A stretch of DNA of 64,000 nt from Novosphingobium naphthalenivorans NBRC 102051 (GCF_001590985.1 NZ_BCTX01000013.1:1-64000), one strand, 5' to 3'; positions 56,579-64,000 are shown, counted from the stretch's first letter. The notes: a model not told the origin generated them from the sequence alone. Made by a program: numbers and translations.

Positions 56579-57154
56579 TCAGAACAGATTGCTCAGCGCT
56601 TCCGCGACGCCCAGCCCCACCATGGCGATGGCCAGCATCCCCACGGCAATCGCGACCATGGCGGCGGTGCGGCTGAGCCCGGCATGGGCACCGTCGAGCA
56701 CCTCCGGGACGACCCGGCCCACGCGCTCGTTCTGCCAGGGCGGCGTCAGTGTGAAAGTCACCGCGTCGGCCAGGGCGAGCTTGTCGGCAAGGGCGTCCTG
56801 AGAGCCAGATTGCGCAGCCACCGCCGCAGCCGGAACCTGAGGAATCTTATCTGGTAGCGGCTTACAGGCTTCTTCCAGTTCCGGCTCATGATCCTGCTGG
56901 TATTGCCGGTAAACACGCGCCAGCTCCGCCCGCGGCGGCGCGCCGGTGCGGCTGCGCACCCCTTCGATGCGCTGGTTCACCGCGCTTTCGGAGATTCCCA
57001 GCTCCCACGCGATTTCCTTGCTGGTGCGGTTCTCCGCCACGAACCGCAGGACTTCATGCTGCTTGACCGTCAGCCCGGCAAAGGCCCGCAGGAGAGCCGC
57101 CGCCCGGCCACCCTGCTCGCCATCCGGGTCCCGTCCGTCACCGGACATGGTCAA
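56579..57154 (-). CDS. LuxR-type HTH protein with C-terminal TM anchor
   Basis: 191 aa. The N-terminal part (about 27-85) is a LuxR/GerE helix-turn-helix: LTVKQHEVLRFVAENRTSKE, ELGISESAVNQRIEGVRSRTG. There is no receiver or autoinducer domain before it. A Pro/Ala/Gln-rich linker leads to a single C-terminal TM helix (MVAIAVGMLAIAMVGLGVAE), so the DNA-binding domain would be tethered to the inner face of the membrane. Divergent from the HTH gene at 57395. Confidence 0.75.
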   Translation of the reverse strand: MTMSGDGRDPDGEQGGRAAALLRAFAGLTVKQHEVLRFVAENRTSKEIAWELGISESAVNQRIEGVRSRTGAPPRAELARVYRQYQQDHEPELEEACKPLPDKIPQVPAAAVAAQSGSQDALADKLALADAVTFTLTPPWQNERVGRVVPEVLDGAHAGLSRTAAMVAIAVGMLAIAMVGLGVAEALSNLF

Positions 57155-57294
57155 TCAGCGATCCACGACGCCGCCCCATGGTCCCTTTCCTCAATGCGCA
57201 CCCCATTATCCAAGGATAGCCGATATCGTCACTCGGGGGCACCCCCCTGATTACAAAAATGTCACCCCTACTTGCTCCACAATCGAGCTATTTC

Positions 57295-57310
57295 CGTGAT
57301 TTACGTCACG
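57295..57310. promoter_or_regulatory. CRP/FNR-like palindrome CGTGA-N6-TCACG
   Basis: Arms CGTGA (57295-57299) and TCACG (57306-57310) with 6-bp spacing, in the 240-bp divergent region between the two HTH genes. Matches the geometry TGTGA-N6-TCACA except the end bases. Confidence 0.4.
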
Positions 57311-57394
57311 CGCATTTCGCCAAAACCGCTGTCCTACACATACCCGAATCGGGCACACTCGCGCGCCCCACCCGCGAGTCCCGGAGACAGCCCC

Positions 57395-58156
57395 ATGATC
57401 GACAAGTCGCGCCCCCACGCGGCGAGCGCCCCTGCCGCTCCCTCCGCCCACACCCCGAAACCCCGCAAGCCCAGACGCCCCAAGACGCTGGCCACCTTCA
57501 CCCCCGTCCCCCGCCAGCGCGAGCGCCACGACGGCTGGACGGCCGAACGCCAGCGCGGCTTCATCGAGGCACTGGCCGACACCGGCTCCGTCCGCCACGC
57601 CGCCCACGCCGTCAACATGACACCCGAAGGCGCCTACCTCCTACGCCGCCACCCCGAAGGCAAGAGCTTCCGCAAGGCCTGGGAGGCCGCCCTCGCGCTC
57701 GGCGTGCAGAAACTCGAAGACATCGCCATGGAACGCGCGATCCACGGCGTCGAAGTGCCGGTCTACTGCTACGGCCAGCTGATCGGCACCCGCCGCGTCT
57801 ATAACGACAGCCTGCTGATGTTCCTCCTGAGGAACCGCGCGCCCCACCGCTTCGCCGCCGACAGCCTCCACAACCTCGACGCCGCCACCCAGTCCAGCCT
57901 CGAACGGCTCAAGAAACAGTGGCGCCAGCAATGGGAAGAGGAAAAGCAGGCCGAAGCCAGCCAGAGCTCGGAGGAAATCCTCAGCAGCATCGACGCCCAG
58001 ATCGACAAGATGCGCCAGCGCCACCAAGCCTTGATGAGCCCCCGCACCCGCCGCCTCTGGCAAGCCTACCAGAAAAGCAACGAAGCCGACTCCCGCCGCT
58101 CCCGCACCCTCCCCGCCCCGGACAGCGATGAGGAAGAGAACGACGGCGAATATTGA
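57395..58156 (+). CDS. Terminase-small-subunit-like HTH protein
   Basis: 253 aa from ATG 57395 (CGGAGA upstream). Pro/Lys-rich N-terminus, then an [42 protein letters not shown], followed by [20 protein letters not shown] and a short [13 protein letters not shown] region, the layout of small phage-terminase-like proteins seen repeatedly in sphingomonad chromosomes. A C-terminal coiled coil and acidic tail follow. No other phage gene is nearby. Possible domesticated phage DNA-binding protein. Confidence 0.65.
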   Translation: MIDKSRPHAASAPAAPSAHTPKPRKPRRPKTLATFTPVPRQRERHDGWTAERQRGFIEALADTGSVRHAAHAVNMTPEGAYLLRRHPEGKSFRKAWEAALALGVQKLEDIAMERAIHGVEVPVYCYGQLIGTRRVYNDSLLMFLLRNRAPHRFAADSLHNLDAATQSSLERLKKQWRQQWEEEKQAEASQSSEEILSSIDAQIDKMRQRHQALMSPRTRRLWQAYQKSNEADSRRSRTLPAPDSDEEENDGEY

Positions 58157-58671
58157 GAGGCCATTCCTCCCCGAGCTCGCTCGGGGAGGGGGACCATCTC
58201 CGCTCATCCTGAGCTTGTCGAAGGAAGGATGGTGGAGGGGCACAGGCCCCACAACATGACGTTTCAGGTAGGGAGAAAGGAAAGGTGCGAGGGTCACAAC
58301 CCTCGCGCTCCCCTACCTGCCGGCGTGGCACCACGCAGCCCCGTCGCCACCATCCGCTCCGCGACTGGGAACAGCATCGCCGTGTGTCAGATGCGCCCGC
58401 ACGAATGCTGCTGGGCATGGTGGATGCCGATCCCCGAAGGCAGCGTTGGCGTTGATGGAGAGGACTGGAGAGGTGGGCATTTAGCCCGCCTTCCTCAAGA
58501 CCCTCTCCTCCAAATCGTAGCCTTGAATGCCCGACCTAAGCCTCCGCATCGCCAAGGAAGTAGCCCGGCGAAAATGGCTCGCTATGTGTGGCGAGGCAAA
58601 GTGGGAGGAGGCTAAGTTCCTAGGTTGAGGACCTCTGTAAACACAACTCGTGACCTCCACTCACAGACCCA
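58157..58671. other. 515-bp non-coding stretch of the island
   Basis: First 160 bp are composite repeat copy 3. From about 58320 to 58671 I see no supported gene; the frame 58229-58615 is interrupted by repeat sequence at its start and has no family features. Confidence 0.6.
58160..58318 (+). repeat. Composite three-hairpin repeat, copy 3 (inverted relative to copies 1 and 2)
   Basis: Hairpins in order: CCTCCCCGA/TCGGGGAGG (58166-58174 with 58181-58189); a GGACCAT...ATGGTGGAGGGGCACAGG stem whose loop holds a CCTGAGCTTGTCGAAGG half-element; and GCGAGGGT-CACA-ACCCTCGC (58287-58294 with 58299-58306), followed by GCTCCCCTA. Confidence 0.85.
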
Positions 58672-59340
58672 TCAGCGATCATATTCACGTTCTAAAATGG
58701 CACGCTCATTCAGGGCTTGCGAATAACGACGAGAAAAGATGACTTCTTCGTTGCCGTGCAACGGGTGCCTGTCCAGCGAGAATGTCCGCCCCCTGATAAC
58801 ATCCAGAATCCGGAACTCTTGCGGTGAAATTTCCGGGAATGTTTGCGTCAAAAGCCACAAGCCCAATCGCGCGGCCTCATCGGAAAGTTCAGGGCTAGGT
58901 GCAAAATACGGGTATATCGCGTGTTCAGTATCAAGACCATCACGGACAGCCAGGATGTTATCTACTTTCACCGTCGCTTCCAACGCTGGAAATAGGAAGC
59001 GACTCCGAAGCGAGCGCCCAGGGGCGAAGGGCTCGTTCGTCCAGCGGCGACGCTCATTCCACCAAGTCAAAAAGCCATCGCGCAGAAGCGGATACAGGTT
59101 ATCCCGTCTGCCGTTGACAGCAATCCTATCATCGACGGCATCAAGCAAATCGAGCCGACCAAAAACATGTCGCTTCGCATCCGACCAGAACGGCGCGTAG
59201 AAATCGCCGCCCCCTGCTCCTCCACCGGCGAGCCGGTCACGTTCATCACGGATGTCCTTACGAAGCTCAGATCTCCGCTGATTGGCGGGAAGATAAAGGA
59301 TTTTTAGCAACTTGCGTAAGTGTATATTGTTCAAAGCCAT
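58672..59340 (-). CDS. Orphan hypothetical protein in toxin-antitoxin island
   Basis: 222 aa. ATG 59340 has a strong GGAGGAG ribosome site 9 bp upstream. The protein is soluble and basic at the N-terminus (LRKLLKILYLPANQRRSEL; KDIRDERDRL), with aromatic-rich FLTWWNERRRW and a C-terminal RHPLHGNEEVIFSRRYSQAL. Base use is less GC-biased than the core genes. No family recognised. Position beside ccdAB between repeats suggests an accessory, possibly defence-related gene (inference). Confidence 0.6.
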   Translation of the reverse strand: MALNNIHLRKLLKILYLPANQRRSELRKDIRDERDRLAGGGAGGGDFYAPFWSDAKRHVFGRLDLLDAVDDRIAVNGRRDNLYPLLRDGFLTWWNERRRWTNEPFAPGRSLRSRFLFPALEATVKVDNILAVRDGLDTEHAIYPYFAPSPELSDEAARLGLWLLTQTFPEISPQEFRILDVIRGRTFSLDRHPLHGNEEVIFSRRYSQALNERAILEREYDR

Positions 59341-59491
59341 TGCCTGACTCCTCCAACGCGAACACCAAGAAACTGTGGACAAGGCTGTACAAAGCCTTGT
59401 TGGCAATCGCGTTGATAAATCGAGGGGTCGCTTGACGAACTGCCTGCACGATGGCCATAGGCACCACGCGCCCTATCGGGACAGCATCCAC
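59267..59491 (-). CDS. Possible small upstream ORF (74 aa)
   Basis: GTG-initiated frame of 74 aa overlapping the start of the 222-aa gene by 74 bp. Contains AIVQAVRQATPRFINAIANK and a hydrophobic LYSLVHSFLVFAL stretch. Plausible composition but no family and no strong ribosome site; it could be a coupled leader peptide, a remnant, or chance. Confidence 0.25.
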   Translation of the reverse strand: MDAVPIGRVVPMAIVQAVRQATPRFINAIANKALYSLVHSFLVFALEESGNGFEQYTLTQVAKNPLSSRQSAEI

Positions 59492-59521
59492 CGCGACCTC
59501 TCAGGAATCGGTGGATGAACC

Positions 59522-59602
59522 GGGGGTCGAGTTGGCGCTCGACCCCCAATCCATATCAGCCTTCATAGATCACATTGGCACTCTACTTGCGCAAGTGCCA
59601 AT
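59522..59602. promoter_or_regulatory. Two perfect inverted repeats upstream of ccdAB
   Basis: GGGGGTCGAG/CTCGACCCCC (59522-59531 with 59538-59547), and ATTGGCAC/GTGCCAAT (59574-59581 with 59595-59602) enclosing the palindrome ACTTGCGCAAGT (59585-59596). Operator-like sites between the orphan gene and ccdA. Confidence 0.5.
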
Positions 59603-59672
59603 AGGCATTAATCCACAACCGCGTTAGCATAGTATGCCAACTGGTCTCACCCAGTCAGGCAGTCCGTCAGCA

Positions 59673-59718
59673 TTGCCACAAAAGCAATCTAGGCATATTC
59701 TATACGCATGAAATATGC
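59673..59718 (+). promoter_or_regulatory. Sigma-70-like promoter and operator of ccdAB, predicted leaderless
   Basis: -35 TTGCCA (59673-59678), 17-bp spacer, -10 TATTCT (59696-59701). The expected transcription start, 7 bp after the -10, coincides with the ccdA ATG at 59708, and no Shine-Dalgarno is present. Inverted arms GCATAT (59693-59698) and ATATGC (59713-59718) overlap the -10 and start codon, as expected for CcdA/CcdB autoregulation. Confidence 0.55.
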
Positions 59719-59965
59719 ATATCCGACTTCCGACAGCGCCGGTCCCGCCCGGCGCGCAACCAACGTCTCGCTCAACCGCGAACATCTGGCGGAAGCGCGC
59801 GATCTGGGCATCAACATCTCGCAAGCCTGTGAGCGCGGACTTGTGGAGACCATTGCCGAAGTGCGCGCGGCGCGTTGGCTGGAAGAAAACCGCGAAGCGC
59901 TGGATTCCTATAATCGCTACGTCGAGGAAAACGGGCTTCCGCTCGAAAACCTGCGCCTGTTCTGA
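59708..59965 (+). CDS. ccdA: CcdA-type antitoxin
   Basis: 85 aa antitoxin with an N-terminal ribbon-helix-helix (ARRATNVSLNREHLAEARDLG, read as ATNVSLN then EARDLGINISQACE) and the toxin-wrapping C-terminal tail with RWLEENREALDSYN and VEENGLPLEN, the classic CcdA ending. Neutralises the gyrase poison CcdB encoded 1 bp downstream. Confidence 0.92.
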   Translation: MKYAYPTSDSAGPARRATNVSLNREHLAEARDLGINISQACERGLVETIAEVRAARWLEENREALDSYNRYVEENGLPLENLRLF

Positions 59966-59966
59966 C

Positions 59967-60266
59967 ATGGCACAGTTCGACCTTCACAGACTGGCGAATG
60001 GCCATGGCCTTGTCCTCAATTGCCAGTCAGACCTGCTTGATCATATCGACAGCCGGTTCGTCGTTCCGCTGCTGCCGGTGAAGCAGGCTCCGCCGCCCGT
60101 AACACGGCTCAATCCCGTATTTCAGGTGGACGGTGCGGATTACGTGATGCTGACGCAGTCGGCTGGCGCCATCCGGCGGCGCGATCTGGGCCCGGCGGTG
60201 GCGTCGCTCGCAGACCGGCATGTCGAGATAGTCGATGCCATTGACGTACTGCTTTCCGGGGTTTGA
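59967..60266 (+). CDS. ccdB: CcdB-type toxin (gyrase inhibitor)
   Basis: 99 aa, the normal CcdB length. MAQFDLHRL and LVLNCQSDLLDHIDSRFVVP at the start, RLNPVFQVDGADYVMLTQ in the middle, and C-terminal ADRHVEIVDAIDVLLSGV match CcdB; the terminal residues that contact GyrA in F-plasmid CcdB (WGI) are replaced by SGV. The module appears intact. Confidence 0.9.
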   Translation: MAQFDLHRLANGHGLVLNCQSDLLDHIDSRFVVPLLPVKQAPPPVTRLNPVFQVDGADYVMLTQSAGAIRRRDLGPAVASLADRHVEIVDAIDVLLSGV

Positions 60267-60293
60267 CAGCCGAACAGGGCTGCAAGGCGCGAG

Positions 60294-60436
60294 GACGACG
60301 GTATCGGGAGCGCGAGGGTCTGTAACCCTCGCATCTTTCTTCTTCTTCTGCGTTCTGTAAACCGCCTGCGCCCCTTCGACAGGCTCAAGGCTCAGGATGA
60401 GCGGAGCATAGCCCCCTCCCCGGAACGGGGAGGATT
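60294..60436 (-). repeat. Composite three-hairpin repeat, copy 1
   Basis: Hairpin GCGAGGGT-CTGTA-ACCCTCGC (60312-60319 with 60325-60332), a spacer TTCTGCGTTCTGTAAACCGCC, read as TTCTGCGTTCTG then TAAACCGCC, a CCTTCGACAGGCTC...GATGAGCGGA module, and CCTCCCCG-GAA-CGGGGAGG (60415-60422 with 60426-60433). Direct copy of 60983-61105. Confidence 0.88.
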
Positions 60437-60443
60437 TTGAAAC

Positions 60444-60719
60444 TCAGGGGTATTGCTGCCGCGCGTGAACGACGCTCACCACTTCCACAGCAGAAGCCGT
60501 CACCCGGTAAACCAGAATATAGTTCGGATGCACGACTGCTTCGCGCGTTCCGGCAACCCTGCCCGGCCGATAAAGAAACGGATGATCGGGCAACCGCTCG
60601 GCGCAGGCTTCGATGGCATCGGCCAACCGTATCGCGGCCTGCACATCGCGCTCTGCAATGTATCCAATGATCTGCCTGAGATCGCGCCGGGCGCTTTCGC
60701 GCCACAGGAGACTCAGCAC
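60444..60719 (-). CDS. parE: RelE/ParE-family toxin
   Basis: 91 aa, typical ParE size. LLWRESARRDLRQIIGYIAE (helical hairpin), DAIEACAERLPDHPFLYRPG and VVHPNYILVYRVTASAVEVV match the family; the C-terminal VVHARQQYP is the usual ending. ParE toxins act on DNA gyrase and RelE toxins on ribosome-bound mRNA; the sequence looks ParE-like. Its start overlaps the antitoxin stop by 7 bp. Confidence 0.9.
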   Translation of the reverse strand: MLSLLWRESARRDLRQIIGYIAERDVQAAIRLADAIEACAERLPDHPFLYRPGRVAGTREAVVHPNYILVYRVTASAVEVVSVVHARQQYP

Positions 60720-60898
60720 GCGGTGTTTCGCCGCGCTTCCTCAATGATGGCGCGCATTTCACTCATGACTTCGTCGTGCGCGACCGGCGCGCTCTTGTCC
60801 GCCAGCGAGGCAGCTACCTTGGCCTTGAGCCATTGCTCATAGGCGGCGGCTTCCTCGGCAGTCGGGAATTCCGACACGATGGGGGACTGCGCGTTCAT
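60713..60898 (-). CDS. Antitoxin of the ParE-like module
   Basis: 61 aa from ATG 60898 (ATG 60919 or 60916 also possible). Short acidic/helical protein: FPTAEEAAAYEQWLKAKVAA, DEVMSEMRAIIEEARR. This is the stability-determinant/RelB-like type with a DEVMxEMRxIIE tail that wraps ParE toxins. It precedes and overlaps the toxin gene, the standard order. Confidence 0.85.
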   Translation of the reverse strand: MNAQSPIVSEFPTAEEAAAYEQWLKAKVAASLADKSAPVAHDEVMSEMRAIIEEARRNTAC

Positions 60899-60982
60899 AG
60901 GTGCAGTGTATGCCATCAACGGTGAATTTCAAACCCTGTGGCGAGATCGCAGATGGCGCGCGGCATAGCTGCGGGGCGCACG

Positions 60983-61105
60983 GTCGACGGTATGGGGAGC
61001 GCGAGGGTCTGAGACCCTCGCATCTTTTCTTCTGCGTTCTGTAAACCGCCTGTGCCCCTCCACCATCCTTCGGATGGTCCCCCTCCCCGTTCGCGGGGAG
61101 GATCT
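60983..61105 (-). repeat. Composite three-hairpin repeat, copy 2
   Basis: Hairpin GCGAGGGTC-TGA-GACCCTCGC (61001-61009 with 61013-61021), spacer as in copy 1, middle stem CCACCATCC-TTC-GGATGGT, and CCTCCCCG-TTCG-CGGGGAGG (61082-61089 with 61094-61101). With copy 1 it forms long direct repeats around the parDE-like module. Confidence 0.88.
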
Positions 61106-61126
61106 GGCGAGCGTTGCGGGATGGCC

Positions 61127-61237
61127 TCCGCCATCATGGCAGAGCCATGATGGCGGACCTCGCCTGCGGCGAGGCCAGCCGGTTCGGGTGATGCGCTGCG
61201 CGCACCGGCTTCCAAGCTACCGTTTGCTGCGCAAACG
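61127..61237. other. Run of perfect hairpins downstream of lepA
   Basis: Hairpins, each with a 3-nt loop: 14-bp TCCGCCATCATGGC-AGA (61127-61157), 7-bp CCTCGCC-TGC (61158-61174), and 7-bp CGTTTGC-TGC (61221-61237). They occupy the lepA 3' region. No T-run, so not simple terminators. Confidence 0.7.
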
Positions 61238-61251
61238 TCGCTTGGGTACCG

Positions 61252-63069
61252 TCACTCCTCACCCATCCTGAGCGCCGCAATGAAAGCCTCCTGCGGGATG
61301 CTGACGTTGCCGTATTCACGCATCCGCGCCTTGCCCTTCTTCTGCTTTTCGAGGAGCTTTTTCTTGCGGGTGATGTCGCCGCCGTAGCATTTGGCGGTCA
61401 CGTCCTTGCGCAGGGCGGCGATGGTTTCGCGGGCGATCACCTTGCCGCCGATCGCGGCCTGGATCGGGATCTTGAACAGGTGGCGCGGGATCAGGTCTTT
61501 CAGGCGCTCGCACATGCCGCGGCCGCGTTCTTCGGCCACCGAGCGGTGAACGATCATCGAGAGCGCATCGACCGGCTCGTTGTTGACGAGGATGTTCATC
61601 TTCACGAGGTCGCCGGGGCGCAGGCCGATCTGTTCGTAGTCGAAGCTGGCGTAGCCGCGGCTGATCGATTTCAGGCGGTCGTAGAAGTCGAACACCACTT
61701 CGTTGAGCGGCAGTTCGTACGTCACTTGCGCGCGGCCGCCGACGTAAGTGAGGTCGGTCTGGATGCCGCGGCGGTCCTGGCACAGTTTCAGGATCGCGCC
61801 CAAGTATTCGTCGGGCGTGTAGATCACCGCCTTGATCCACGGTTCCTCGATCTCCTCGATCCGGTTGGGATCGGGGTAGTCGGCCGGGTTGTGCAGTTCG
61901 ATGGTCTGCGCTTCCTCGCTCTTCGATTTGGAGAGCTGGATGCGATAGACCACCGAAGGCGCGGTGGTGATGAGGTCAAGGTCGTATTCGCGGCTGAGGC
62001 GTTCCTGGATGATTTCCAGGTGCAAGAGGCCGAGGAAGCCGCAGCGGAAGCCGAAGCCCAATGCAGCGCTGGTTTCCATCTCGTAGGAGAAGCTGGCGTC
62101 GTTGAGGCGCAGCTTGCCGATCGAATCGCGCAGCTTCTCGAAGTCCGCCGCATCGACCGGGAACAGGCCGCAGAACACCACCGACTGCACTTCCTTGTAG
62201 CCGGGCAATGCCTCTGTGGCGCCCTGCTTCACAGTGGTGATGGTGTCGCCGACCTTGGCCTGCTCCACTTCCTTGATCTGCGCGGTGATGAAGCCGATCT
62301 CGCCGGGGCCGAGTTCGGGCAGGTCGATGCGCTTGGGGGTGAAGCAGCCGACGCGGTCGATCAGGTGCTCGGTGCCGCCCTGCATGAACTTGACGGAGAG
62401 GCCCTTCCTGATCGCGCCGTCCATGACGCGCACGAGGATGACCACGCCGAGGTAGGGGTCGTACCAGCTGTCGACCAGCAGCGCCTTGAGCGGCGCGGTG
62501 CGGTCGCCCTTGGGAGCGGGGATGCGCTGGACGACGGCTTCGAGCACTTCCTCGATACCGATGCCGGACTTGGCGCTGGCGAGCACGGCGTCCGACGCAT
62601 CGATGCCGATGATGTCCTCGATCTCGGCCTTGACCTTCTCCGGCTCGGCGGCGGGCAGGTCGATCTTGTTGATGACGGGGACGATCTCGTGGTCGTGCTC
62701 GATCGACTGGTAGACGTTGGCGAGCGTCTGCGCCTCGACGCCCTGCGCGGCGTCCACCACCAGCAGCGCGCCCTCGCAGGCGGCAAGGCTGCGGCTGACT
62801 TCGTAGGCGAAGTCGACGTGGCCGGGCGTGTCCATGAGATTCAGCTCATAGGTCACGCCGTCCTTGGCAGTGTAGTTGAGGCGCACCGTCTGCGCCTTGA
62901 TGGTGATCCCGCGCTCTTTCTCGATGTCCATGTTATCAAGGACTTGCGCAGACATCTCGCGCTCGGTGAGGCCGCCGGTGAACTGGATCAGGCGGTCGGC
63001 GAGCGTCGATTTGCCGTGGTCGATGTGGGCAATGATCGAGAAATTACGGATCTGGGCGAGGTCTGTCAT
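61252..63069 (-). CDS. lepA: Elongation factor 4 (LepA)
   Basis: Ribosomal back-translocase-type GTPase; 605 aa. G1 [17 protein letters not shown]3 [13 protein letters not shown]4 VINKIDLP. LepA-specific C-terminal domain with [20 protein letters not shown] and the ending [17 protein letters not shown]. Full length. The large plus-strand ORF over it is a shadow. Confidence 0.96.
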   Translation of the reverse strand: MTDLAQIRNFSIIAHIDHGKSTLADRLIQFTGGLTEREMSAQVLDNMDIEKERGITIKAQTVRLNYTAKDGVTYELNLMDTPGHVDFAYEVSRSLAACEGALLVVDAAQGVEAQTLANVYQSIEHDHEIVPVINKIDLPAAEPEKVKAEIEDIIGIDASDAVLASAKSGIGIEEVLEAVVQRIPAPKGDRTAPLKALLVDSWYDPYLGVVILVRVMDGAIRKGLSVKFMQGGTEHLIDRVGCFTPKRIDLPELGPGEIGFITAQIKEVEQAKVGDTITTVKQGATEALPGYKEVQSVVFCGLFPVDAADFEKLRDSIGKLRLNDASFSYEMETSAALGFGFRCGFLGLLHLEIIQERLSREYDLDLITTAPSVVYRIQLSKSKSEEAQTIELHNPADYPDPNRIEEIEEPWIKAVIYTPDEYLGAILKLCQDRRGIQTDLTYVGGRAQVTYELPLNEVVFDFYDRLKSISRGYASFDYEQIGLRPGDLVKMNILVNNEPVDALSMIVHRSVAEERGRGMCERLKDLIPRHLFKIPIQAAIGGKVIARETIAALRKDVTAKCYGGDITRKKKLLEKQKKGKARMREYGNVSIPQEAFIAALRMGEE

Positions 63070-63101
63070 GAAAGCGCCGTTAGCAGCGCTTTTCGTCCCT
63101 G

Positions 63102-64000
63102 TCAGCCTGCCCTTTTCATCCCGGCCTGCACCATTCCCGGATACTCCCTGCGCTCCCGCTTCGGACGGGGCGGAGTGAACAGCACGGAGCCGTTGCCATC
63201 AAGCTCCATCGGCTGGGCGAACTGCACGCCCATGCGGTCCTCCTTGCTCCAGCGCGATGTCGCCATCATCATGTAGCCATCGGCCAGATGCACACCGAAC
63301 TCGGTGCCCGGCGGCACGTTCCACAGCCCCTCGATCAGGGCCCCCGTCTGCGAGATGTTGCGGATCGTGCCGTTGTAGACATGCCTGCCATGCTCCAGCA
63401 CGACCTTGCGCAGCATCGTCTGGCGCGGGGCCCGGGCCGAGCGGGGGCCCCTGGCCACGGCGGAGAGGCCTTCGGCCAGCCGCTGCGTCGCCATGTGCGC
63501 GGGCAGCGCTCTCTCATAGATATAGCCCTGCACGTGACTGCAGCCCAGCATCCGCACGAGATCCAGCTCGTCGAGCGTCTCCACGCCTTCCGCCGTCGTC
63601 TCCATGCCCAGCGCTTCGGCGAGGCTGACGATCGAGGAGATGATCGCGCCGTTGCGGCTGCCCTCGATCGTGGCGCCGCGCACGAAGCTCTGGTCGATCT
63701 TGATCTTGTCGAACGGCGCCTTCTTCAGGTAGCCGAGCGAGGAATAGCCAGTGCCGAAATCGTCCAGCGCCAGCCGCACGCCAATGCCCTTGAGCGCGGC
63801 GAACATCGCCTCGGTCGACTTGTCGTCGCCCAGGAACACGCTTTCGGTGATTTCCAGTTCGAGGCGGGACGGCGCGATGCCCGCGGCCGCAATGGCACTG
63901 GTGACGATCGCCGGCAGCGCCGGGTTGGCGAACTGCAGCGGCGAGACGTTCACGGCAACGCGCACGCTTTCGGGCCAGTTCGCAAGATCGTTGCAGGCAG
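63102..64000 (-). CDS. EAL domain protein with C-terminal PilZ domain (partial, 5' end outside window)
   Basis: The frame stays open to the window edge, so the start and the catalytic ExL motif lie beyond 64000. Visible EAL parts: [56 protein letters not shown] and [10 protein letters not shown]. The C-terminal PilZ domain follows ([20 protein letters not shown], then [22 protein letters not shown]). The EAL part degrades cyclic di-GMP in active members; the PilZ part would bind it. Both DD and K residues are intact. The 3' end lies 32 bp from lepA. Confidence 0.9.
   Translation of the reverse strand, partial: ACNDLANWPESVRVAVNVSPLQFANPALPAIVTSAIAAAGIAPSRLELEITESVFLGDDKSTEAMFAALKGIGVRLALDDFGTGYSSLGYLKKAPFDKIKIDQSFVRGATIEGSRNGAIISSIVSLAEALGMETTAEGVETLDELDLVRMLGCSHVQGYIYERALPAHMATQRLAEGLSAVARGPRSARAPRQTMLRKVVLEHGRHVYNGTIRNISQTGALIEGLWNVPPGTEFGVHLADGYMMMATSRWSKEDRMGVQFAQPMELDGNGSVLFTPPRPKRERREYPGMVQAGMKRAG

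Noticed and set aside
58229..58615. 128-aa plus-strand frame in the island
   Set aside because: Its 5' half is composite repeat sequence and the rest has no recognisable protein features.
61480..63276. 598-aa plus-strand ORF over lepA
   Set aside because: Antisense of lepA; repetitive Asp/Val/Glu composition without a fold.

Overview
The window is GC-rich, gene-dense bacterial chromosome. It looks like an alphaproteobacterium of the Sphingomonadales, most probably Novosphingobium or a close relative. Reasons: the chvI-chvG-hprK-rapZ-EIIA-HPr cluster, a C4-pathway 5-aminolevulinate synthase, the ODC / carboxyspermidine route to polyamines, betaine-lipid genes btaAB, and several small proteins and palindromic intergenic repeats that I associate with sphingomonads. 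No rRNA, tRNA, CRISPR array, insertion sequence or complete prophage was seen.

Layout. 0-6 kb: the ChvI/ChvG two-component system leads straight into a regulatory PTS branch (HPr kinase, RapZ, EIIA, HPr) and a SpoU-type RNA methylase. 6-18 kb: housekeeping genes (rmuC, def, topA, dprA, plsY, murI) plus envelope or hypothetical genes. 18-27 kb: hemA, an OYE-family reductase, a large membrane protein, then polyamine genes (ODC, carboxynorspermidine decarboxylase and dehydrogenase), interrupted by a repeat-flanked DUF559 nuclease gene. 27-31 kb: btaA-btaB with a candidate Pho box, a serine/threonine dehydratase, a MAPEG protein and small genes. 31-42 kb: a Gre-like factor, RNA methylase, nnr, ilvD, a mini RTX protein, ispE and ETF-QO. 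42-50 kb: a degenerate UDG-fold protein, slt, moaB, a CZB protein, nat, malQ and a PHS-type phosphate transporter. 50-57 kb: a K+ channel with a zinc-ribbon tail, an AT-rich lipoprotein gene of foreign composition, pgm, radC, and a tail-anchored LuxR-type HTH protein. 57-61 kb: an accessory island with an HTH protein, an orphan gene, a ccdAB module and a parDE-like module, bracketed by copies of one composite palindromic repeat. 61-64 kb: lepA and the C-terminal part of an EAL-PilZ protein cut by the window edge.

How the parts work together. The first cluster joins envelope/acid sensing (ChvIG) to a sugar-independent phosphorelay. btaAB and the phosphate transporter suggest a phosphate-starvation response. 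ODC, NspC and the dehydrogenase form a complete putrescine-to-spermidine route.

The strongest unusual signals are non-coding. (1) Long palindromic repeat families; members bracket a DUF559 nuclease and both toxin-antitoxin modules, and their GGAGG ends act as ribosome-binding sites for the gene beside them. (2) A 34-nt strictly alternating pyrimidine-purine tract in the topA leader. (3) A nested inverted repeat before chvI. (4) A candidate leaderless ccdA promoter. All functional statements rest on reading the sequence and on family knowledge; no database search was possible.
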